A stretch of DNA of 64,000 nucleotides from CG2-30-68-42 sp037440385 (lineage in GTDB: Bacteria; Pseudomonadota; Gammaproteobacteria; Burkholderiales; Rhodocyclaceae). The notes beneath the pieces are model-generated. The model was not told the DNA's origin, did no database searches, and saw only the letters and a list, made by a program, of their open reading frames with translations. Each line of letters starts with the position of its first letter. Position 1 is the stretch's first letter. The translations under genes and the position numbers were made by a program. Below, piece by piece: positions 18,641 through 27,156 of this stretch. The stretch is taken from positions 25,873-89,872 of the forward strand of contig JBBIUI010000001.1 of assembly GCA_037440385.1 (NCBI GenBank), written 5' to 3'.

Positions 18641-19548
18641 TCGCGCAGCTCGCGTCCGGTGAGCTTCAGGAACACGTCCTCGAGGTCCGCCGGCCGGTGC
18701 AGATAGCGCAGGCCCGCCTGTCCTTCGAGGTGCGCGAGCAGCGTCGTGGCGTCGCTCAGATAACAGAAAACCGTTTCGCCGGCCGTCTCCACCCGCGCCG
18801 AAAGACCTGAGGCGTGCGCCTGTGCCCATTCGCGTGCGCCCTCTCCGTAGACCTCGACGACCTGCGGCTCGATGTGTGCGGCGATCAGCTCGCGTGCGGG
18901 CCCCCGGGCGATGACCCGGCCGTGATCGAGGATCGCGATGTCATGGCACAGTCGCTCGGCCTCTTCCATGAAATGGGTGGTCAGCAGCACCGTGACGCCG
19001 CGCTTGGGCAGCGCCATCAGCCGGTCCCAGATCAGGTGGCGCGCCTGCGGATCGAGTCCGGTGGTCGGTTCATCGAGCACGAGCAGTTCGGGTTCGTTGA
19101 TCAGCGCCCGCGCGAGCGCCAGCCGCCGTTTCATGCCGCCGGACAGCTCGCGGATTCCGGTCGCGGCGCGCCCGGCCAGCCCGGCGAACTCGAGCAGCGG
19201 CGGGATGCGGCTGCGGATCACGCGCTCGGGCAGGCCGAAATAGCGGCCATAGACCAGCAGGTTCTCCGCGACCGAGAAGTCCGGATCGAGATTGTCGACC
19301 TGCGGCACGACGCCGACCCGGATGCGCGCCTCGCGCGCACGCGCGGGCACCGGTTCGCCGCACAGTCGGATCTCGCCCGCGGCCGGCGGCGTCAAACCGA
19401 GCACGCAACGCAATGTCGTGGTCTTGCCCGCGCCGTTGGGGCCGAGCAGGCCGAAGCATTTCCCGCGCGCGATCTCGAAGCTCACCCCCGCGAGCACCTC
19501 GATCGCGCCGTAGCGCTTGCGCAGCCCGGCGACCGTCAGCGGGGCCAT
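18637..19548 (-). CDS. ABC transporter ATP-binding protein (NodI-like)
   Basis: A 303-residue ATPase with one nucleotide-binding domain: Walker A GPNGAGKT near residue 38, signature LSGGMKRR, and Walker B followed by DEPTTGLDP. A C-terminal extension of about 80 residues is typical of the DrrA/NodI class. It partners the permease downstream. Its start lies inside the 3' end of the hydrolase gene (13-base overlap), so the ferredoxin-hydrolase-ATPase-permease genes look like one unit. Confidence 0.9.
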   Translation of the reverse strand: MAPLTVAGLRKRYGAIEVLAGVSFEIARGKCFGLLGPNGAGKTTTLRCVLGLTPPAAGEIRLCGEPVPARAREARIRVGVVPQVDNLDPDFSVAENLLVYGRYFGLPERVIRSRIPPLLEFAGLAGRAATGIRELSGGMKRRLALARALINEPELLVLDEPTTGLDPQARHLIWDRLMALPKRGVTVLLTTHFMEEAERLCHDIAILDHGRVIARGPARELIAAHIEPQVVEVYGEGAREWAQAHASGLSARVETAGETVFCYLSDATTLLAHLEGQAGLRYLHRPADLEDVFLKLTGRELRE

Positions 19549-20177
19549 GCGTTGCGCAGGATCGCACGGATCACGTGCAGCTTGCGGTGGAAGAAGTGAT
19601 CTGCATCGGGTACGACCGTGACGGGCAGCTCGATCGTGCGCGCCCAGTCGAGTACGTTGGCGAGCGGCACGGTCGTGTCCTTCTCCCCGTGGATGACGAT
19701 GGTATCGGGCGGGACCGCGCCGGTATCGTAGCGGCGTGCGCCGCTGGCGAAGCCCGCGGCGGTTCCCACCAGTATCAGGCGCGCCGCGGGCCGGCCGCGT
19801 TCGGCGAGCCGCCGCGCGAGGCGCGCCTGCACGTAGGCGCCGAACGAGTATCCGGCCAGCACGACCGGACGATCGCCCCAGCGCGCCGCCGCGTAATCGA
19901 GCACCGCGAGCATGTCGAGCGTCTCGCCTTCGCCCTCGTCGTGGCTGCCTGCGCTCGCGCCGACCCCGCGGAAATTGGGCCGCAGGCTGACGCAGCCGAG
20001 CTCGCGCAGCGCCTTCGCGAGGGTGTAGACGACCTTGTTTTCCAGCGTGCCGCCGAACAGCGGATGAGGATGGCATACGAGCGCGATGCCGCGCGGCTCG
20101 GCAGGCGCCTCGATCAGCGTCTCGATCGGTCCGGCCGGCCCGTCGATCAGCGCGCGCTCGCCGCGGGCCGCCGTCAT
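19536..20177 (-). CDS. alpha/beta hydrolase (COG2945-like)
   Basis: A 213-residue single-domain alpha/beta hydrolase. It has CHPHPLFGGTLENKVV near residue 35, the nucleophile elbow GYSFGA, the acid in HGEKDTTVPL, and the His in DADHFFHRK. There is no signal peptide, so it is cytoplasmic. The substrate is unknown. It overlaps the ferredoxin gene by ATGA and the ATPase gene by 13 bases. Confidence 0.87.
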   Translation of the reverse strand: MTAARGERALIDGPAGPIETLIEAPAEPRGIALVCHPHPLFGGTLENKVVYTLAKALRELGCVSLRPNFRGVGASAGSHDEGEGETLDMLAVLDYAAARWGDRPVVLAGYSFGAYVQARLARRLAERGRPAARLILVGTAAGFASGARRYDTGAVPPDTIVIHGEKDTTVPLANVLDWARTIELPVTVVPDADHFFHRKLHVIRAILRNAWPR

Positions 20178-20485
20178 AGGCGGAGCCGTTCGACTACCTG
20201 CCCTTGCACGAGGTGCCGGTCGATGATCTCGTCGATGTCCTGCGCATCGACGTAGGTATACCAGACGCCTTCCGGATACACGACCATCACCGGCCCGTCG
20301 TCGCAGCGATTCATGCAGCCGGCCGAGTTGATGCGCACCTTGCCCGGCCCGTCGAGCCCGAGCGCCTTGATGCGGTCCTTCGCATGGCCGCGCAGCTCGC
20401 TCGCCCCATGAGCGTTGCAGCAGGTCTCGCCCGGCGCGCGCTGGTTGCAGCAGAAGAACACGTGGTACTGGTAATGGTGGCTCAC
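20174..20485 (-). CDS. thioredoxin-like [2Fe-2S] ferredoxin domain protein
   Basis: A 103-residue small protein of the COG3411 type. Cysteines lie at 12, 13, 22, 23, 57 and 61, in FFCCNQRAPGETCCN and SAGCMNRCDDGP, as in thioredoxin-fold [2Fe-2S] ferredoxins. It probably carries electrons, but its partner is unknown. A GAGGAGA ribosome site precedes the GTG/ATG region at the start. A perfect TATAAT hexamer lies about 20 bases upstream of the start. Confidence 0.85.
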   Translation of the reverse strand: MSHHYQYHVFFCCNQRAPGETCCNAHGASELRGHAKDRIKALGLDGPGKVRINSAGCMNRCDDGPVMVVYPEGVWYTYVDAQDIDEIIDRHLVQGQVVERLRL

Positions 20486-20503
20486 GGCGGTCTCCTCGCG
20501 CCG

Positions 20504-20532
20504 ATTATACGGTGCGGCAGCGCTGGTAGAAT
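20504..20532. promoter_or_regulatory. back-to-back -10 elements between ferredoxin gene and thiS
   Basis: On the minus strand a perfect TATAAT (20504-20509) faces the ferredoxin gene. On the plus strand TAGAAT (20527-20532) faces thiS, ending six bases before its ATG. Neither has a recognisable TTGACA-like -35 at 16-18 bases. The assignment rests on the -10 match and position alone. Confidence 0.4.
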
Positions 20533-20538
20533 CGCGCC

Positions 20539-20748
20539 ATGGGAGCGATCGAGCTGACGGTCAATGGCGAGCGCCGCGCGCTCGATGCGCCGACGTGCGT
20601 GGCGGAACTGTTGCGCCGCGAGGGCCTCGCCGGCAAGCGGGTCGCGGTCGAGCGCAACGGCGAGATCGTGCCGCGCACCCGCCACGGCGAAACCATGCTC
20701 GTGCCGGGCGACCGTATCGAAATCGTGGTCGCGGTCGGAGGAGGCTGA
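20539..20748 (+). CDS. thiS: sulfur carrier protein ThiS
   Basis: A 69-residue ubiquitin-like carrier that ends in the required Gly-Gly (VAVGGG). It is adenylated and thiocarboxylated to deliver sulfur for the thiamine thiazole ring. It is followed four bases later by thiG. No ribosome site is visible, and the -10-like TAGAAT is so close that the transcript could start at the ATG. Confidence 0.94.
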   Translation: MGAIELTVNGERRALDAPTCVAELLRREGLAGKRVAVERNGEIVPRTRHGETMLVPGDRIEIVVAVGGG

Positions 20749-20752
20749 TCGA

Positions 20753-21541
20753 ATGGCGGATGCCCCGTTGCTGCTCGCCGGCGAGCCCTACCGCTCGCGC
20801 CTGCTGGTGGGTACCGGAAAATACAGGGATTTCGAGCAGACCGCCGCGGCGCTCGATGCGAGCGGTGCGCAGATCGTCACCGTGGCGATCCGGCGCACGA
20901 ACATCGGGCAGGAGCCGGGCCAGCCAAGCCTGCTCGACGCGCTTCCCGCCGGCCGCTATACGCTGCTGCCCAACACCGCGGGCTGCTACACGGCCGAGGA
21001 TGCGGTGCGCACGCTTCGCCTCGCGCGCGAACTGCTCGACGGCCACGACCTGGTCAAGCTGGAAGTGCTCGGCGATCAGGCGACGCTGTACCCCAACATG
21101 CCCGAGACGCTGCGTGCCGCGGAAACGCTGGTCGGCGAAGGCTTCAAGGTCATGGCCTATTGCAGCGACGATCCGATCCAGGCGCGCCGGCTCGAGCAGA
21201 TCGGCTGCGTCGCCGTGATGCCGCTGGCCTCGCTGATCGGCTCCGGCATGGGCATCCTGAACCCGTGGAATCTGCGGCTGATCATCGAGGCCGCGCGGGT
21301 GCCGGTGATCGTCGACGCAGGCGTGGGCACCGCGTCCGACGCGGCGATCGCGATGGAACTGGGCTGCGACGCGGTGCTGATGAATACCGCGATCGCACTC
21401 GCGCGCGATCCCGTGCGGATGGCCGGCGCGATGCGCAAGGCGGTCGAGGCGGGGCGCGAGGCGTATCTCGCCGGGCGCATCCCGAAGAAGTATTACGCGG
21501 CCTCGCCGAGTTCTCCTACGGGCGGGCTGATCGGCGGCTGA
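20753..21541 (+). CDS. thiG: thiazole synthase ThiG
   Basis: A 262-residue (beta/alpha)8 enzyme that builds the thiazole phosphate of thiamine from DXP, ThiS-thiocarboxylate and dehydroglycine. Seen: GTGKY near residue 20, LVKLEVLGD with the Schiff-base lysine, and VDAGVGTASDAAIAMELG for phosphate binding. A strong GGAGGAGG site precedes the ATG. The 3' end overlaps the convergent GGDEF/EAL gene by 49 bases. Confidence 0.96.
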   Translation: MADAPLLLAGEPYRSRLLVGTGKYRDFEQTAAALDASGAQIVTVAIRRTNIGQEPGQPSLLDALPAGRYTLLPNTAGCYTAEDAVRTLRLARELLDGHDLVKLEVLGDQATLYPNMPETLRAAETLVGEGFKVMAYCSDDPIQARRLEQIGCVAVMPLASLIGSGMGILNPWNLRLIIEAARVPVIVDAGVGTASDAAIAMELGCDAVLMNTAIALARDPVRMAGAMRKAVEAGREAYLAGRIPKKYYAASPSSPTGGLIGG

Positions 21542-23907
21542 AGCCTGAGCGGCGGCTGCGCGGCGTTGCGTTGCGCCGCTCGCAATGTCTGCTCCAGCGC
21601 ATCGGCCGGCATCGGCCTGGCGAACAGGAAGCCCTGCATCGCGTCGCAGCCGGCATCGCGCAGGAAGTCGCGCTGTGCCTGGGTTTCGACTCCCTCGGCC
21701 ACGACCGACAGTCCCATGCCGTGGCCGAGCTGGATGATGGCGCGGGCGATCGCCACGTCGTCGGTGTCGGCGGGAAGGTCGGTCACGAACGACCGGTCGA
21801 TCTTCAGGCAATTCACCGGAAAACGCTTGAGCGCGTGCAGCGAGGAGTAGCCGGTGCCGAAGTCGTCGATCGACAATCGCAGGCCCGTCGCGCGCAACTC
21901 CTCGAGCAGCCTGACCGCGCGTTCGACATGCACCGCGACCATGCTTTCGGTGATCTCCAGTTCCAGATTGCCCGCCGGGAATCCGGTTTCATCGAGGATG
22001 CGCCGCACGCGCGCCGCCAGGCCCGCCTGCTGAAACTGGCGTACCGACAGGTTGACCGCGATGCACAGCTCAGGCAGCCCCCGGTCCAGCCAGTCGCGTC
22101 CCTGTCGGCAGGCGCTTGCCAGCGCCCACTCGCCGACCTCGACGATGCGTCCGCTTTCCTCGAGCAGCGGAATGAATTTGTCCGGAGACACCATGCCGAG
22201 CACGCGGCTGTTCCAGCGAAGCAGCGCCTCGGCTCCGGTGATCAGTCCGGTGCGCAGATCGACCTTCGGCTGGTAGTGCAGCACGAACTCGTCGCGCTCC
22301 AGCGCCCGATGCAGGCTGGCGCCGACTTCGAGCCAGACCGCCGAGGCGCGATTCATCTCGGGATCGTAGTACCGGTACTGATCGCGGCCGGCCTGCTTGG
22401 CGCCATACATCGCCTGGTCGGCGTTCATCATCAGCGTCTGCGCGCTTTCGCCGTCGCGCGGATACAGCGCGATGCCGATGCTGGCGGAGGGCACGACCTC
22501 GGAGTTGGCGATCGACACCGGGGCGGATAATGCATCGAGCATCTTCTGCGCGACGCGGCCGGCATCCTCCGGCTTGGCCAGATCGGTGAGCACGACGACG
22601 AACTCGTCGCCGCCCTGCCGACAGACGGTGTCGCCGTTGCGCAGGCAGGCCACCAGCCGGTTCGCGACTTCGACCAGCAGTTTGTCGCCTGCCTCGTGCC
22701 CCATCGAGTCGTTGACGTTCTTGAACCGGTCCAGATCGACGAAAGCGAGCGCAAGCAGGCGCTGGTTGCGGCCGGCCTTGGCGATGCTCTGCTCGATGCG
22801 ATCGGCGAGCAGATGGCGGTTCGGCAGTCCGGTGAGCGCGTCGTGCGTGGCGAGCTGCTCGAGCTCGCGCTCGAAGCGCAGCCGTTCCGAGATGTCCTGC
22901 AGCACGCCCACCACCCGATTCGGGCCGTCGTCGCCGAACTCCACCTCGGCCACCATCTGCAGGTGACGGAGGGTCCCGTCCTCGGAGAAGACGCGGAAGG
23001 TCGTCCTGGCACTGTTGGCCTCGAAGTCTCGCAGCCGTGCGAACAGTTCGGCGAGCTGCTCCCGGTCATCGCGATGCGCGCAATTGACCAGCACGTCGGG
23101 GCTGGGCTCGACGTCCCCGATGTCGAGCCCGAACAGCGCGTAGGTCTGTTCCGACCATTGCATCGCGTCGCTTCGAAGATCCCATTCCCAGCTGCCGAGC
23201 CCGGCGATCGCCTGGGCGCGCGCGAGGCTGGCCTCGCTGCGCCTCAATGCCGCCTCGGCCTCGTCGCGGCTCGCGATGCCGCGAAGCGCAGAAATGGCGT
23301 ACGACACGTCATCGGCGAGATCGCTCAGCAGCGCGCATTCCTCCCAGCCGAAGGCGTCGGCGGCGCCCGAATACAGTGCGATGGCGCCCTCGACGTTGCC
23401 GCCGACGATCAGCGGAAAGCCGGCCACCGACTGGAATCCGCGGGCGAGCGCGGCCTCGCGCCACGGCGCGAACTTCGGATCCCGGCCGGCGTTGCGCACG
23501 ACCGCCGGACGCGCACTGCGGATTGCCGTGCCGACGGGGCCGTGCCCGGTCGGCTGCTCGTCCCAGGTTACGATGACCCGGTCGAGATAACCGGCGTCGT
23601 GACCGGCCTGCGCGAGCGGAATCACGCGCCGATCGGGGCCGTTGTCTGCGCGCCCGATCCAGGCGAAGCGGAACCCGCCGACCTCGATCACGATTTCGCA
23701 CACCTTTGTGAGCAGATCGGCTTCGCAGCTCGCCCGTCGCGCTGCGCGCGTGACCGCGGTCAGCAGACGCAGCGCGCGGTTGACGCGCTGGTTCGTGCGC
23801 TGCCCGGCGTCGACCCGCCCGGCGTTCGCGCGCCGTTCGCGGCGGGCAGGGCTGTCGGCTTCGAGTGCAGGATGGGTCATCGGATTCGTGTCCGGCCGTA
23901 TGGCCAT
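21493..23907 (-). CDS. GAF-PAS-GGDEF-EAL cyclic-di-GMP protein
   Basis: An 804-residue cytoplasmic signalling protein. A GAF domain spans about 45-210, a PAS domain about 230-345, GGDEF about 350-515 and EAL about 530-775. The cyclase site GGDEF is intact (432-436) and the inhibitory I-site RNGD lies at 423-426. The phosphodiesterase site is also intact: EAL 560-562, a conserved VNLSVRQF Asn, DDFGTGYSS (681-689), KIDRSF and EGVET. Both activities are therefore possible. No membrane segment is seen, so GAF and PAS probably sense a soluble signal. The ATG at 23907 is used; another Met is nine codons in. Confidence 0.95.
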   Translation of the reverse strand: MAIRPDTNPMTHPALEADSPARRERRANAGRVDAGQRTNQRVNRALRLLTAVTRAARRASCEADLLTKVCEIVIEVGGFRFAWIGRADNGPDRRVIPLAQAGHDAGYLDRVIVTWDEQPTGHGPVGTAIRSARPAVVRNAGRDPKFAPWREAALARGFQSVAGFPLIVGGNVEGAIALYSGAADAFGWEECALLSDLADDVSYAISALRGIASRDEAEAALRRSEASLARAQAIAGLGSWEWDLRSDAMQWSEQTYALFGLDIGDVEPSPDVLVNCAHRDDREQLAELFARLRDFEANSARTTFRVFSEDGTLRHLQMVAEVEFGDDGPNRVVGVLQDISERLRFERELEQLATHDALTGLPNRHLLADRIEQSIAKAGRNQRLLALAFVDLDRFKNVNDSMGHEAGDKLLVEVANRLVACLRNGDTVCRQGGDEFVVVLTDLAKPEDAGRVAQKMLDALSAPVSIANSEVVPSASIGIALYPRDGESAQTLMMNADQAMYGAKQAGRDQYRYYDPEMNRASAVWLEVGASLHRALERDEFVLHYQPKVDLRTGLITGAEALLRWNSRVLGMVSPDKFIPLLEESGRIVEVGEWALASACRQGRDWLDRGLPELCIAVNLSVRQFQQAGLAARVRRILDETGFPAGNLELEITESMVAVHVERAVRLLEELRATGLRLSIDDFGTGYSSLHALKRFPVNCLKIDRSFVTDLPADTDDVAIARAIIQLGHGMGLSVVAEGVETQAQRDFLRDAGCDAMQGFLFARPMPADALEQTLRAAQRNAAQPPLRLQPPISPPVGELGEAA

Positions 23908-23953
23908 TTACGGCTAGAATCCCGCAGCCTTGAACCCGTGGCGTGCCCGTCCG

Positions 23954-24655
23954 ATGAACCGACGTCCCGTGCGCTCGTTCGTGTTGCGCCAGTCGCGCGT
24001 GTCCCCGGCGCAGGCACGATTCCGCGACATGCTGCTGCCGGTGTGGGGCATCGCCCACGCGCCGCAGCGGCTCGATCTCGCGGCAGTGTTCGGGCGCGAG
24101 GCGCCGCGCATCCTCGAGATCGGTTTCGGCATGGGCGAGAGCATCGCGGCCAGCGCCGCGGCGCACCGTGAGAACGACTATCTCGGCATCGAAGTGCATA
24201 CCCCCGGCGTGGGAGCGCTGCTCAAGCGCATCGCCGAACTGGGCCTGACCAATGTGCGGGTGATCCAGCACGACGCCGTCGAGGTGCTTGCCGACATGAT
24301 CGGCGAGGATCAACTCGATGCCATCCACATTTTCTTTCCGGACCCGTGGCCCAAGAAGCGGCACCACAAGCGCCGCCTGGTGCAAAGCGGGCTCGCGCGG
24401 CTGGCTGCCTCGCGGCTCAAGCCCGGTGGCGTGCTGCATCTGGCGACCGACTGGCAGGAGTATGCCGAGCAGATGCTCGCCGTGCTCGCCGCCGAGCCGC
24501 TGCTTCGCAATACCGCGCAGGATTACTGCGACCGGCCGGCCGACCGGCCGCTGACGAAATTCGAGAGCCGCGGGCTCAGGCTGGGCCACTGCGTACGGGA
24601 TCTGATCTTCGTCAGGCGGATTGCGGCGGAACGAACAGCTCCAGCAGATCGTTGA
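23954..24655 (+). CDS. trmB: tRNA (guanine-N7)-methyltransferase
   Basis: A 233-residue TrmB that methylates G46 of tRNA. SAM loop EIGFGMGES is near residue 50. The signature HIFFPDPWPKKRHHKRRL carries the catalytic and tRNA-contact residues. The end has TKFESRGLRLGH. I chose the ATG before NRRPVRS; a TTG eight codons upstream is possible. The last 44 bases overlap the convergent hemW gene. Confidence 0.96.
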   Translation: MNRRPVRSFVLRQSRVSPAQARFRDMLLPVWGIAHAPQRLDLAAVFGREAPRILEIGFGMGESIAASAAAHRENDYLGIEVHTPGVGALLKRIAELGLTNVRVIQHDAVEVLADMIGEDQLDAIHIFFPDPWPKKRHHKRRLVQSGLARLAASRLKPGGVLHLATDWQEYAEQMLAVLAAEPLLRNTAQDYCDRPADRPLTKFESRGLRLGHCVRDLIFVRRIAAERTAPADR

Positions 24656-25823
24656 GAAAGCGCAGGCCGAGTTCGCTCGCAGCGATGCGACCGGGCGCAT
24701 CGTGGAGCAGGCCGCGTGCGCGTGCGCGGGCGAGCGCCGGTTCGATTGCCGTCAGCGGCAAACCAGTGCGCTCGGAAAACAGCGAGACGTCGACGCCGCC
24801 GACCAGGCGCAACGCGTTCATCATGAATTCGAGCGGCAGCTCGGCTGCCGGAATCGGGTGCGAAGCGTGCACGAAGCCCGTACCTGCGGCGCGTTCCAGG
24901 TAACGGCGCGGGTGTGCTTCGCGAACCTCGCGCACGATGCCGGCGCGCGAGGACAGCTTGCCATGCGCGCCGGCGCCGATTCCCAGGTAGTCGCCGAAGT
25001 GCCAGTAGTTGAGGTTGTGCGCGCAACGCCGGCCCTCGCGTGCGAACGCCGACACTTCGTAGCGCACGAGGCCCGCCGCCGCGAACGTGGCCTCGGCAGC
25101 CGCCTGCATTTGCGCGGCGACGTCCTCGCCCGGCAGCGCGGGCGGGCTCGCGGCGAAAGCCGTGTTGGGTTCGATCGTGAGCTGGTAGGCCGATACGTGA
25201 GGCACCGCGCATGCCGCGGCCCGTTCGAAATCGCGGCATGCCGAGGCGAGCGACTGCCCGGGCAGCGCGTACATCAGATCGATGTTGACGTCGTCGAAAT
25301 GCCTCAGCGCCGCATCGATCGCCTCGCGTGCCTCGCGCTCGCCATGGATGCGCCCGAGCGCGGCGAGGCTGGCCGCGTCGAAGCTCTGCACGCCGAGCGA
25401 GATGCGATTGACCCCGGCGCGGCGATAGGCGGCGAAGCGCTGCGCACACACCGTGCCGGGGTTCGCTTCCAGCGTGACTTCGGCCTGCGGTGCGAGCGCG
25501 AACACCGCGCGCAGGGCCGAGAGCAGGCGATCGACGCCCGCAGGCGAGAGCAGGCTGGGCGTGCCGCCGCCGAGGAACACGCTGCGCACGCGGCGTCCCC
25601 ACACCTGCACGGCGGCGTGTTCGGCGTCCTCGATCAGCGCGTCGAGGTAGGCCGTCTCGGGAATGTCCCCGCGCAGCTCGTGCGAATTGAAGTCGCAGTA
25701 CGGGCACTTGCGCACGCACCACGGGAAATGGACATACAGGGACAGCGGTGGCGCTACGGCGGGGCCTGCTGCCGCAGGCGCGGACCGCTCCGGCCGGATC
25801 GGGATCGTGCGGCGATCAGACAA
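24612..25823 (-). CDS. hemW: HemW, radical SAM heme chaperone
   Basis: A 403-residue radical SAM protein with the cluster motif CVRKCPYCDF near residue 36. The HemW-type NLNYWHFGDYLGIGAGAHG is present, but the extra features of true HemN coproporphyrinogen oxidase are not. HemW inserts heme into respiratory proteins. No ATG or GTG precedes the conserved LYVHFPWC. The start must therefore be the TTG at 25823, which overlaps the rdgB stop region by eight bases. Confidence 0.93.
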   Translation of the reverse strand: MSDRRTIPIRPERSAPAAAGPAVAPPLSLYVHFPWCVRKCPYCDFNSHELRGDIPETAYLDALIEDAEHAAVQVWGRRVRSVFLGGGTPSLLSPAGVDRLLSALRAVFALAPQAEVTLEANPGTVCAQRFAAYRRAGVNRISLGVQSFDAASLAALGRIHGEREAREAIDAALRHFDDVNIDLMYALPGQSLASACRDFERAAACAVPHVSAYQLTIEPNTAFAASPPALPGEDVAAQMQAAAEATFAAAGLVRYEVSAFAREGRRCAHNLNYWHFGDYLGIGAGAHGKLSSRAGIVREVREAHPRRYLERAAGTGFVHASHPIPAAELPLEFMMNALRLVGGVDVSLFSERTGLPLTAIEPALARARARGLLHDAPGRIAASELGLRFLNDLLELFVPPQSA

Positions 25824-26415
25824 TCCGGCGCGCCCGCTCGACCAGGCGCTCGACCGCGCGCGCGCGGTGGGAAAGTTCGTTCTTGCGCTCGGGCGGAAGC
25901 TGCGCGGCGGTGCATCCGAGCTCGGGCAGCCAGAACAGCGGGTCGTAACCGAAGCCGCCGGCCCCGCGCGCGGCGCGCAGGATCTCGCCGTGCCACTCGC
26001 CCTCGGCGATCACCGGCTGCGGATCGTGCGGCGTGCGCACCAGCACCAGCACGCAGTAGTAATGCGCCCGCCGGTCCTCGTGCGGCGCGAGCAATTCGAG
26101 CAGCCGGCGGTTGTTGTCGGCATCGCTGGCCGCATCGCCCGCGAGCCGTGCAGAGCGCACGCCGGGTGCACCGTCGAGCGCCTCGACGCACAACCCCGAA
26201 TCGTCGGCGAGCGCCGCAAGGCCGCTGCCCTCGGCCGCATGCCTGGCCTTGGCGAGCGCATTCTCCACGAAGGTGATGTGGGGTTCGTCCGCCTCACCCA
26301 CGCCGAACGCCGACTGGGCGGTGAGCTGGATGCGAAGCGGCGCGAGCAGCGCGGACAGTTCGCGCAGCTTGCCCGGATTGTTGCTGGCGAGGACGACGCG
26401 GGTCAGTCGGGTCAT
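25816..26415 (-). CDS. rdgB: RdgB, dITP/XTP pyrophosphatase
   Basis: A 199-residue HAM1/RdgB family house-cleaning enzyme that hydrolyses non-canonical purine nucleotides. It begins MTRLTRVVLASNNPGKLREL, with the substrate-binding SNNxxK, and has ADDSGLCVEAL and GGFGYDPLFW. It lies 20 bases after rph and overlaps hemW; this rph-rdgB-hemW order is common in betaproteobacteria. Confidence 0.96.
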   Translation of the reverse strand: MTRLTRVVLASNNPGKLRELSALLAPLRIQLTAQSAFGVGEADEPHITFVENALAKARHAAEGSGLAALADDSGLCVEALDGAPGVRSARLAGDAASDADNNRRLLELLAPHEDRRAHYYCVLVLVRTPHDPQPVIAEGEWHGEILRAARGAGGFGYDPLFWLPELGCTAAQLPPERKNELSHRARAVERLVERARRIV

Positions 26416-26435
26416 GGGCCGCAAGCAGCGGGCGC

Positions 26436-27155
26436 TCACGCGATTCCGAGCGCAACCTTCTGGGCCGCGAGGATGCTGCCGATGCCGCGCTGGGCCAGAT
26501 CGACCAGCGCATCGAGCTCGCCGCGCGAGAACGGCTTGCCTTCCGCGGTGCCCTGGATCTCGACGAGCCCGCCCCGGCCGGTCATCACGACGTTCATGTC
26601 GGTCTCGCAGGCCGAATCCTCGGCATAATCCAGGTCGAGCACCGGCACGCCCTCGTGGATGCCCACCGACACGGCTGCGACGAGGTCGGCGAGCGGGCTC
26701 TCGGCCAGCTTGCCGAGCGCGAGCAGCCGGTGGATCGCGTCGTGCAGCGCTACGCACGCGCCGGTGATCGACGCGCAGCGCGTGCCTCCGTCAGCCTGCA
26801 GCACGTCGCAGTCGATGAGGATCTGGCGCTCGCCGAGTTTTTCGAGATCGGTGATCGCGCGCAGGCTGCGGCCGATCAGCCGCTGGATTTCCTGGGTACG
26901 CCCGGTCTGCCGGCCGCGCGCGGCCTCGCGCGCGGTTCGCGTGTGGGTCGAGCGCGGCAGCATGCCGTACTCGGCGGTGACCCAGCCCTGCCCCTTGCCT
27001 CGCAGGAAACCGGGCACCGATTCCTCGACGCTCGCCGTGCACAGCACCCGCGTGTCTCCGAATTCCACCAGCACGGAGCCTTCGGCGTGGCGCGTGTAGT
27101 TGCGGGTGATGCGCAGCGCGCGCAGCTCGTCGGTTCTTCTTCCGCTCGGTCGCAT
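26436..27155 (-). CDS. rph: ribonuclease PH
   Basis: A 239-residue phosphorolytic 3'-5' exoribonuclease that trims tRNA 3' ends. The family start RPSGRRTDELR, the GWVTAEYGMLPRST block, and the phosphate-binding THTRTAREA are present. The stop-start gap from the phosphatase gene is one base, so it is probably translated from the kinase-phosphatase transcript. Confidence 0.96.
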   Translation of the reverse strand: MRPSGRRTDELRALRITRNYTRHAEGSVLVEFGDTRVLCTASVEESVPGFLRGKGQGWVTAEYGMLPRSTHTRTAREAARGRQTGRTQEIQRLIGRSLRAITDLEKLGERQILIDCDVLQADGGTRCASITGACVALHDAIHRLLALGKLAESPLADLVAAVSVGIHEGVPVLDLDYAEDSACETDMNVVMTGRGGLVEIQGTAEGKPFSRGELDALVDLAQRGIGSILAAQKVALGIA

Positions 27156-27156
27156 G

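Noticed and set aside
17861..19548. nodulation-factor exporter NodIJ
   Set aside because: Similarity is to the general NodIJ-like ABC-2 class. No nod genes or other symbiosis signals are nearby.
24612..25823. HemN, oxygen-independent coproporphyrinogen oxidase
   Set aside because: HemW-type sequence features and the position after rdgB fit the heme chaperone. A true HemN is longer with extra N-terminal residues.
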